A DNA stretch of 7,644 nt. Source: an uncultured Oscillospiraceae bacterium (GTDB taxonomy: Bacteria > Bacillota > Clostridia > Oscillospirales > Acutalibacteraceae). Where the stretch lies: positions 1 to 7,644 of the forward strand of contig USLV01000051.1 of assembly GCA_900555705.1 (NCBI GenBank), in the 5' to 3' direction. Both the position numbers and the translations under genes were made by a program. This document shows, piece by piece, positions 1-4,555 of the stretch (the first letter of the stretch is position 1; every line of letters begins with the position of its first letter). The notes below the pieces were generated by a model that saw only the letters and a list, made by a program, of their open reading frames with translations, had not been told where the DNA came from and did not search any database.

Positions 1-12
1 TATAAGAGACAG
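1..12 (+). other. Tn5/Nextera mosaic-end adapter remnant at contig edge
   Basis: The first 12 bases, TATAAGAGACAG, are identical to the 3' end of the 19-bp Tn5 mosaic end (AGATGTGTATAAGAGACAG) used in tagmentation libraries. They sit exactly at the first base of the window, where an untrimmed adapter on a contig end would be. The minus-strand reading frame of the LCP-like gene runs into these bases and codes nonsense there (C-L-L after Asn-Ile). Genomic sequence therefore probably starts at position 13. A chance 12-base match at this exact place is unlikely. Confidence 0.9.
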
Positions 13-470
13 ATATTGGCATAGGTGATAACCGCATAGTTGTCGACCGTTATCCCCAACACTTCGATCACCGCGTCGCGCACCGTCCGCATATCCTGCA
101 CACGGTAGAGCTCGAACAGGCGCGTCTGCTCTGTACCGACGACAGCCGCCGTCTCACGCGGAATCGCAACCGCCCGCATACGTGCCCGGGCGGGATCGGC
201 CGAAACCAGCACAAACCCCTGTGCCTCTCCCTCATATTCCGTAATGATCAGCAGATTGCGGACATCCTCCTCGCCGAAAACAGGCGTATCTGTCGAATCG
301 CCGTCAGACGTGTCCGAAGAGGGGTCGGCCGAGGTCTGCCGCCAGAATTCCGCCATTCCCCAGAGCATCACGCCGCCGAAAACAGCCAGAAAGAGAAAAA
401 ATGTCAGGCCGAAGACCAGCATGCCGCTGATCCGCCGTTTTCCCGGCCGGTCGGACTGCCGCTTCGACAT
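13..470 (-). CDS. LytR-CpsA-Psr (LCP)-like membrane protein, 3'-truncated by contig end
   Basis: About 153 N-terminal residues are visible; the stop codon lies outside the contig. A basic cytoplasmic tail (SKRQSDRPGKRRIS) is followed by one membrane segment (about residues 16-38), a Ser/Asp/Thr-rich linker (about 45-64), and an extracytoplasmic domain with the LCP layout. That layout shows a strand resembling 'NILLIG' (RNLLIITEYE, 71-80), then FVLVSADP (86-93), AVAIPRET (100-107, compare IPRDT), and VIEVLGITVDNYAVITYANI (134-153, compare 'LLGIPIDHYV'). LCP proteins transfer undecaprenyl-linked glycopolymers to peptidoglycan outside the membrane. Here the Arg of IPR-E-T is kept, but the usual D-x-R...D-T pyrophosphate-binding residues and the K-I-N motif are not seen, so it may be a degenerate or non-catalytic member. 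The start at 470 is set by AAGGAGG (478-484) 7 nt upstream and a promoter at 503-511. The upstream gene, rplM, is divergent. Confidence 0.75.
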
Positions 471-477
471 GGCGGTT

Positions 478-484
478 CCTCCTT
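478..484 (-). promoter_or_regulatory. Ribosome binding site of the LCP-like gene
   Basis: On the minus strand AAGGAGG lies 7 nt before the ATG at 470. It decides this start over an alternative reading frame that would begin further upstream at 489. Confidence 0.85.
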
Positions 485-502
485 ATCAAACAGATCGAAT
501 AA

Positions 503-511
503 ATTATACCA
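503..511 (-). promoter_or_regulatory. Extended -10 promoter of the LCP-like gene
   Basis: Read on the minus strand, TGGTATAAT contains a perfect TATAAT -10 (503-508) preceded by the TG of an extended -10 element. The -35 region is weak (TTGTAT at 16-bp spacing, or TTGTTG at 19-bp spacing), as is common when an extended -10 is present. Transcription would start about 25 nt before the start codon. Confidence 0.65.
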
Positions 512-656
512 AAATCAGCGCAAAATACAACAACAGACTTGTCATTTTTCGGAAACAGAACTGTAACTTTTTTGTGACGTTTAAAAATGGCAAAAGAAAC
601 AGCACGATCTACAGAGCATGAGAGCGAGAAAGCGAGAGAACCAGGGGCGTAAATTA

Positions 657-694
657 AAAAATCCGGGAAAATCCCGCTTTTTTGGGATTTTTCC
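657..694. terminator. Terminator-like overlapping hairpins upstream of the rplM promoter
   Basis: Two competing stems share sequence. The first is a compact hairpin CGGGA-AAA-TCCCG (664-676), flanked by A6 on the left and T6 (678-683) on the right, so it has the U-tract of an intrinsic terminator on either strand. The second is a longer 11-bp stem pairing 665-675 with 684-694 (one G-U), loop GCTTTTTT. The block ends 2 bp before the -35 of rplM. It could insulate rplM from transcription entering from the left, or be the 3' end of a small unannotated transcript. No plus-strand gene that would need it is visible. Confidence 0.5.
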
Positions 695-696
695 TG

Positions 697-725
697 TTGA
701 CAGCCGCCGGAAGCTGTGGTATGCT
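697..725 (+). promoter_or_regulatory. Sigma-A-type promoter of rplM-rpsI
   Basis: A consensus -35 TTGACA (697-702), a 17-bp spacer and a -10 TATGCT (720-725) make a near-ideal housekeeping promoter. The predicted start at about 731-733 gives a short leader of about 40 nt before rplM. The -10 is also the left arm of an inverted repeat (720-736). Confidence 0.85.
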
Positions 726-736
726 ATTCCAGCATA
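720..736. repeat. Inverted repeat overlapping the rplM -10 and start site
   Basis: TATGCT-ATTCC-AGCATA is a perfect 6-bp inverted repeat with a 5-bp spacer. It covers the -10 box and the expected transcription start. It could be an operator half-site pair or chance; the 6-bp arms are too short to decide. Confidence 0.4.
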
Positions 737-757
737 AAAGCGATGAGTAAATATAGC

Positions 758-763
758 AGGAGG
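758..763 (+). promoter_or_regulatory. Ribosome binding site of rplM
   Basis: AGGAGG lies 7 nt before the ATG at 771, which fixes the start of rplM. Confidence 0.9.
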
Positions 764-770
764 TATTGCA

Positions 771-1199
771 ATGTCCACGTATATGGAAAAAGCCGGTCAG
801 GTTGACCGGAAGTGGTATGTCATTGATGCCGCCGGCAAGCCCCTGGGACGTGTGGCCACGCAGGCTGCCGTGCTTCTCCGCGGAAAGCACAAGCCCACCT
901 ACACCCCCCATGTGGATTGCGGCGATCATGTCATCATCATCAACTGCGCCAAGGCGATTCTGACCGGCAACAAGCTGCAGCAGAAAACCTGGTACCGTCA
1001 CACTGGCTGGATCGGCAACCTGAAGGCTGTCAAGTACGCCACCCTGATGGAGCAGCGCCCGGAGAAGGCGATGGAGCTCGCGGTGAGCGGTATGATCCCG
1101 GACACCACGATTGGCCGCGCGGCGCTCACCCGCCTGCGCCTCTACGCCGGCACGGAGCACAACCATGCCGCGCAGAAGCCCGAAGCGTTTGAACTGTAA
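771..1199 (+). CDS. rplM: 50S ribosomal protein L13
   Basis: This 142-residue protein has the normal length for bacterial L13, a primary 23S rRNA-binding protein of the large subunit acting early in 50S assembly. Hallmarks run the length of the protein: KWYVIDAAGKPLGRVAT (14-30), LLRGKHKPTYTPHVDCGD (35-52), the TWYRHTGWIG region, and the C-terminal signature GMIPDTTIGR...LRLYAGTEHNHAAQKP. AGGAGG precedes the start, and a strong promoter lies about 45 bp upstream. It is followed after 17 bp by rpsI, the usual L13-S9 operon, so both subunit proteins are made from one transcript. Nothing is missing or broken. Confidence 0.99.
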   Translation: MSTYMEKAGQVDRKWYVIDAAGKPLGRVATQAAVLLRGKHKPTYTPHVDCGDHVIIINCAKAILTGNKLQQKTWYRHTGWIGNLKAVKYATLMEQRPEKAMELAVSGMIPDTTIGRAALTRLRLYAGTEHNHAAQKPEAFEL

Positions 1200-1200
1200 G

Positions 1201-1208
1201 AGAGGAGG
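1201..1208 (+). promoter_or_regulatory. Ribosome binding site of rpsI
   Basis: AGAGGAGG lies in the 17-bp gap between the rplM stop and the rpsI ATG, 8 nt before the start codon. Confidence 0.9.
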
Positions 1209-1216
1209 CTGTCATC

Positions 1217-1621
1217 ATGGAATATAATACCAGACCGTATTTCTACGGCACCGGCCGACGCAAAAAGTCGGTTGCCCGTGTTCGCCTGTATGCCGGCACC
1301 GGCAAGGTGACCATCAACGATCGTGAGATCAACGACTATTTCGGCCTTGAATCCCTCAAGCTGATTGTTCGCCAGCCTCTGAAGCTCACCGGCACGGACG
1401 AGAAGTTTGACGTCGAGTGCCGCGTCGCCGGCGGCGGCGTGACCGGCCAGGCCGGCGCCATCCGTCACGGCATCGCCCGCGCCCTGCTGCAGTATGACAG
1501 CGAGACGCTGCGTCCGACCTTGAAGAAGGCCGGTTTCCTGACACGTGACCCGAGAATGAAGGAGCGCAAAAAGTACGGACTCAAAGGCGCCCGTCGTGCT
1601 CCCCAGTTCTCCAAGAGATAA
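1217..1621 (+). CDS. rpsI: 30S ribosomal protein S9
   Basis: The 134-residue product starts with the family pattern YFYGTGRRKKSVARVRLYAG (8-27). It carries the S9 signature GGGVTGQAGAIRHGIARAL (72-90) and ends in GLKGARRAPQFSKR. The basic tail ending SKR is the conserved extension that in ribosome structures reaches the P-site tRNA. The protein binds 16S rRNA in the head of the small subunit. It is the second gene of the rplM operon and is closed by an intrinsic terminator 25 bp after the stop. The length is typical and all key elements are present. Confidence 0.99.
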   Translation: MEYNTRPYFYGTGRRKKSVARVRLYAGTGKVTINDREINDYFGLESLKLIVRQPLKLTGTDEKFDVECRVAGGGVTGQAGAIRHGIARALLQYDSETLRPTLKKAGFLTRDPRMKERKKYGLKGARRAPQFSKR

Positions 1622-1645
1622 CGGATTTTTTGTCGGTTGTTTCGG

Positions 1646-1676
1646 CTCCCGGAGGATTTCCTCCGGGAGTTTTTTT
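1646..1676 (+). terminator. Intrinsic terminator of the rplM-rpsI operon
   Basis: A perfect 10-bp GC-rich stem, CTCCCGGAGG (1646-1655) with CCTCCGGGAG (1660-1669), loop ATTT, is followed at once by T7 (1670-1676). This is a textbook Rho-independent terminator 25 bp after the rpsI stop. Confidence 0.97.
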
Positions 1677-1683
1677 ATACGCA

Positions 1684-1724
1684 AAAAGAACCTGCCGTCT
1701 CCTTTCAGAAACGGCAGATTCTTT
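1684..1724 (-). terminator. Intrinsic terminator of the minus-strand dockerin enzyme gene
   Basis: CTGCCGT (1692-1698) pairs with ACGGCAG (1711-1717). The stem continues past one C/A mismatch with AAAGAA/TTCTTT. Read on the minus strand, the stem ends in a U-rich run (GTTCTTTTTG). It lies about 50 bp downstream of the stop at 1774 and only 8 bp from the opposing rpsI terminator. Confidence 0.8.
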
Positions 1725-1773
1725 AAGGTTAAAGAAATAAGCCTTTTGTGAATGGCTAAACTGTTCGCAACTT

Positions 1774-4455
1774 TTACTCCTCAGCCGGGAACTTGTCAAT
1801 CTTTTCAACCGCGTATTGCAGGATCAGGCGGGCGTCGGTCGTGTTGACAACGCCATCACCATCGACGTCGCCGGCAGCGAGCTGATCCTTCTCAAGCGTG
1901 ATCTTCTCAACCGCATATTGCAGCGCCAGACGGGCATCGGTGGTATCCACTGCACCATCGCCGTTGATGTCACCCAGATCACCGACCGGCTTGTCGGATT
2001 CCTGCGGAACCTCAATAATAATATTATCCATCAGTGCTGCAAAGGTGCCGTCCTCCGACGGCGTCTGCCGATAACCCAGCACGATATCTGTGATGGTTTT
2101 GCCCACCAGTGCATCGTCCAGCGCAATCTTCACATTGTTCCACTCGCCAACCTTGAGTTCACGGCCGATGACATCTTCCTGTATATCGCTCATCAGTTTA
2201 CCGTCGCTGAACATCAGATCCATATACACATGGCTGCCGTTTTCGTTCAGCGGCATCAGGTTGAATTCCAGAACCAGTCCCTTTTCAACCGCAATGCGCG
2301 TCGGGCTGAAGCCAATGGCCAGCGAAGCCTCTGCCGACTCTCCATTCTTGCCTTTTGCAGCCGATACCTTGCCGTCAAAGAGCACTGCGTATTCACCGCT
2401 CACCGACGAGGAGGGAACCGACAGCTCATAGTTATCATAGAGCATTTCATCCAGCTCATTGATGTGATAGGTCTTGATACGATTCAGCGCGGCATTGCCC
2501 TGACCGCGCGTATCCAGAATGTTGAGCATGCTGTAAACGCCCACGTCGACAGGCGCCAGCGTACCGTTGCTGGCATAGCGCGATTCAAAGCTGTTACGAT
2601 AATACACCGGACCAAGGGAATAGGGAACCGGGATTTCCGTCGGCACATCCTCCATCGCCAATTCACCTTTGGCGACCTTCTGCACCATATCCGTCACAGT
2701 TCCCGCCGCCCGCAGATAGAAATCGGAGGAAAGCCATTTTCCATCCGCGGAAAGGGTCAGGAAATACTGTGAGCTTTCCGGAATATCGAATGAGTCGGAC
2801 GCGGCTTTCATGAAAGCCGTACCCTCATCGTACTCATCGAACATGGCAAAATAGATGCTGTCCATTTTCTGTGCGGCCACATGGCGCGCCAGGTTCCAGA
2901 GGAACTGTCCGGCCTGGCGCGGGCGGTAGTTGGGGGTGTCGCCGTTGGTCAGCGTCGACCAGGAGAAGCCGGGATGGAGAACCGGCTGATAATAATAGGG
3001 GTGCTCCTCCGTACTGTTCTTCTTCACCCAGTTGCCGTCGCGCTCCAACTGACTTTTCAGCGTACCTTCCGACTGGCCGACCATCCAGGGGGACAGCATG
3101 TCGAGCTCCGCATAGACCTTGGCATAGTCGCTGGTATTGCCGGACCAACCGAGATCCGGAATGCCGCCGACGACGAAATAGCCGCGCTCCCGGAACCAGT
3201 GCACCAGTTCGAACGCCACCTTGGCGTTCGGATAGCGCTCCTGGCTATGGCCGGCGAGGCCCCACAGGCACACAACCGGCTTGCCGTCGGCATGCGCATA
3301 GGCGGTGGAGCTTGCAACGCCCTTTCGCTCAACATTATAGATGAAATCATACTTGAACTGCCGCAGCGCCTTTTCGCCATCCTTGCCGCAGGCAGACAGG
3401 TCATACATCACATAGAAGGTTTTATTGTACTTTTCCGCCTTTTCCTGAATCAGCTGGAGATGGTTCTTCGCCGTTGTCTCGATGGTGGAGGTGGCGACAT
3501 AGAAGCGCTGCACCGCGAAACCGCCGATGCCGTATTCCGAGATCCATTTGAAATGGGTGTCGACAATCTCCGGATCGGTGGAGGTGAAGAGCTGGGCCGG
3601 GTCACCCGAACCAAGCTGGTCGAACGAGGTGGGGTACAGCTTTGCGCCCGCCTCGAGATAATCCGACACATCCGGCCACATCTCAACCGACATGTTGCCG
3701 GACACCGGCATGCTGCCGGGGCTCCAGTGCACCCAGCCGTTCGCGGGATCCTCGCTCGCGCGGAACCACGCCTGATAGCCCGCGATTGAGTTGCCCAGAA
3801 TGCAATTGGTTTCCGTCTCCGGCGCAAACTCCGGAGGCGGATCCGCAGTCGGGTCCTCGGCGCCGAGGGTTACCGTCACCTTCTTCAGACACAGACCGAA
3901 GACGGAGGGATTTTCGCACAGACGGAAATCGCCCGCCGCATTCTGTTTGCCATCAAACTGGCAATTCGTCATCGAGGTCTTCGTCACAAGCAGTTCCGCG
4001 GTCTTGTTCTTCGGCACACTGATGCGGTCATAGGCCGGATTCTCAGTGTTGGAAATCAGATTGTCGGGATCGCCGTTGAACTCAAACATCATGTCGCTGG
4101 ATCCCACATCATAATATTCAAAGGTTACGGTAACATCACTGGCATCCTTGATGATCCGACCGTTCGCGGTCGACGTATCGATATGGAAATACATATACTT
4201 GGTGACACGTCCCACATAATCGGTCATCGTCGGGTTGCCTTCCTCATCGTGCAGCAACTCGACCTCCTCCAGCGACCACTCACCGTCGCTTTCGCCGGAG
4301 GGAACTACCTTCAGGCCGTCCGATTCGTCAACGCCGTCCTTGCTGAACGTCACGCTGATGCTTACCTCTTCATCAGCGGCCAGCACCGGAAGGGTGCCGC
4401 CCACAAGGCCCAGCATCATGGCTGCCGACAGCAGCCATGCTCCCATCTTTTTCAT
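1774..4455 (-). CDS. Secreted GH99/GH71-like glycoside hydrolase with C-terminal type I dockerin
   Basis: The product is 893 aa from the chosen start. Domains: Sec signal peptide (about 1-27, MKKMGAWLLSAAMML... ending VLA-A); beta-rich N-terminal module (about 31-199) that I cannot assign; catalytic region (about 217-590); beta-sandwich module (about 614-817) resembling a carbohydrate-binding jelly roll; type I dockerin (about 825-888). The catalytic region opens with GYQAWFRASEDPANGWVHW, then WPDVSDY, YPTSF, HFKWISEYGIGGFAVQRF and AMFDEYDEGTAF, the pattern of GH99/GH71-like proteins often labelled xylosidase/arabinosidase. The DEYDEGT motif (540-546) lines up with the E-W-H-E-G-T motif of GH99 endo-mannosidases, so E541 and E544 are the likely catalytic pair; the substrate is not readable. 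The dockerin has two calcium loops, DINGDGAVDTTD and DVDGDGVVNTTD. The start at 4455 is preferred over ATG 4488 because it leaves a clean signal peptide and AAAGGAG lies upstream (4469-4475), though 13 nt away; the TTG just before it is an alternative. It follows the surface protein gene in the same direction and is probably co-transcribed. Confidence 0.85.
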   Translation of the reverse strand: MKKMGAWLLSAAMMLGLVGGTLPVLAADEEVSISVTFSKDGVDESDGLKVVPSGESDGEWSLEEVELLHDEEGNPTMTDYVGRVTKYMYFHIDTSTANGRIIKDASDVTVTFEYYDVGSSDMMFEFNGDPDNLISNTENPAYDRISVPKNKTAELLVTKTSMTNCQFDGKQNAAGDFRLCENPSVFGLCLKKVTVTLGAEDPTADPPPEFAPETETNCILGNSIAGYQAWFRASEDPANGWVHWSPGSMPVSGNMSVEMWPDVSDYLEAGAKLYPTSFDQLGSGDPAQLFTSTDPEIVDTHFKWISEYGIGGFAVQRFYVATSTIETTAKNHLQLIQEKAEKYNKTFYVMYDLSACGKDGEKALRQFKYDFIYNVERKGVASSTAYAHADGKPVVCLWGLAGHSQERYPNAKVAFELVHWFRERGYFVVGGIPDLGWSGNTSDYAKVYAELDMLSPWMVGQSEGTLKSQLERDGNWVKKNSTEEHPYYYQPVLHPGFSWSTLTNGDTPNYRPRQAGQFLWNLARHVAAQKMDSIYFAMFDEYDEGTAFMKAASDSFDIPESSQYFLTLSADGKWLSSDFYLRAAGTVTDMVQKVAKGELAMEDVPTEIPVPYSLGPVYYRNSFESRYASNGTLAPVDVGVYSMLNILDTRGQGNAALNRIKTYHINELDEMLYDNYELSVPSSSVSGEYAVLFDGKVSAAKGKNGESAEASLAIGFSPTRIAVEKGLVLEFNLMPLNENGSHVYMDLMFSDGKLMSDIQEDVIGRELKVGEWNNVKIALDDALVGKTITDIVLGYRQTPSEDGTFAALMDNIIIEVPQESDKPVGDLGDINGDGAVDTTDARLALQYAVEKITLEKDQLAAGDVDGDGVVNTTDARLILQYAVEKIDKFPAEE
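1798..1971 (-). repeat. Duplicated dockerin calcium-binding segments
   Basis: Two 24-residue segments, 1900-1971 and 1798-1869, are near copies: D-x-[ND]-G-D-G-x-V-[DN]-T-T-D followed by ARL-x-LQYAVEKI. Calcium-ligand positions 1, 3, 5, 9 and 12 are filled by D, N, D, D, D in the first and D, D, D, N, D in the second. Positions 10-11, which set cohesin specificity in clostridial dockerins, are Thr-Thr in both. Confidence 0.9.
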
Positions 4456-4468
4456 CAAAATCCGTTTG

Positions 4469-4475
4469 CTCCTTT
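4469..4475 (-). promoter_or_regulatory. Ribosome binding site of the dockerin enzyme gene
   Basis: AAAGGAG on the minus strand is the only Shine-Dalgarno-like sequence near the start. It is 13 nt from ATG 4455 and 10 nt from the in-frame TTG directly before it. The ATG at 4488 lies upstream of it and has no such site. Confidence 0.6.
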
Positions 4476-4502
4476 CGCTTCGTGTCATCGGCAGTCTGCT
4501 GC

Positions 4503-4537
4503 GTGGAATCCCCGTGCCCTATGACCGGGGATTCCAC
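4503..4537 (-). other. Perfect 12-bp intercistronic hairpin
   Basis: GTGGAATCCCCG (4503-4514) and CGGGGATTCCAC (4526-4537) form a perfect 12-bp stem around an 11-nt loop. It lies in the gap of about 100 bp between the surface protein stop and the enzyme start. No U-run follows on the minus strand, so it is not a standard intrinsic terminator. It may be an mRNA-processing or stability element that sets the ratio of the two products, or a partial terminator. I see no promoter in the gap. Confidence 0.7.
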
Positions 4538-4555
4538 AGCCGCATTGCCGGGAAC

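Larger units (their letters stand above)
471..770. other. Divergent intergenic region between the LCP-like gene and rplM
   Basis: This 300-bp AT-richer region carries the LCP promoter and RBS on its left, and a hairpin block plus the rplM promoter and RBS on its right. Between about 545 and 656 I see no gene, no tRNA fold and no convincing promoter. There is only a purine-rich stretch (about 612-646, GAGCATGAGAGCGAGAAAG) and A/T runs. No small ORF with a Shine-Dalgarno site is apparent there. Confidence 0.7.

Noticed and set aside
539..569. Possible plus-strand promoter TTGTCA ... TGTAAC before the hairpin block
   Set aside because: The -10 is a poor match and no RNA or peptide downstream supports it; kept only as a possibility in the hairpin finding.
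244..621. Plus-strand open frame of 125 codons across the LCP-like gene start
   Set aside because: It overlaps the LCP-like gene and its promoter, is compositionally a shadow frame, and has no ribosome binding site.
731..770. L13 autoregulatory leader RNA
   Set aside because: The leader from the predicted start to rplM is only about 40 nt and shows no multi-stem fold of the known L13 leader type.
654..1166. Minus-strand frame of 170 codons over rplM
   Set aside because: It is entirely antisense to rplM and runs through the rplM promoter; no protein family is recognisable.
1816..2772. Plus-strand open frame of 318 codons opposite the dockerin part of the enzyme gene
   Set aside because: It is antisense to a gene with clear domains and a stop-poor GC-rich sequence. 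The translation (rich in H, R, I, Q) resembles no family and has no ribosome binding site.
2881..3789. Plus-strand open frame of 302 codons opposite the GH99-like domain
   Set aside because: Same reason: a mirror of a GC-rich coding region with no recognisable motif or Shine-Dalgarno site.
4456..4488. Upstream ATG at 4488 as start of the dockerin enzyme
   Set aside because: It would place MTRSERSKRIL before an otherwise standard signal peptide, and the AAAGGAG site lies downstream of this ATG.
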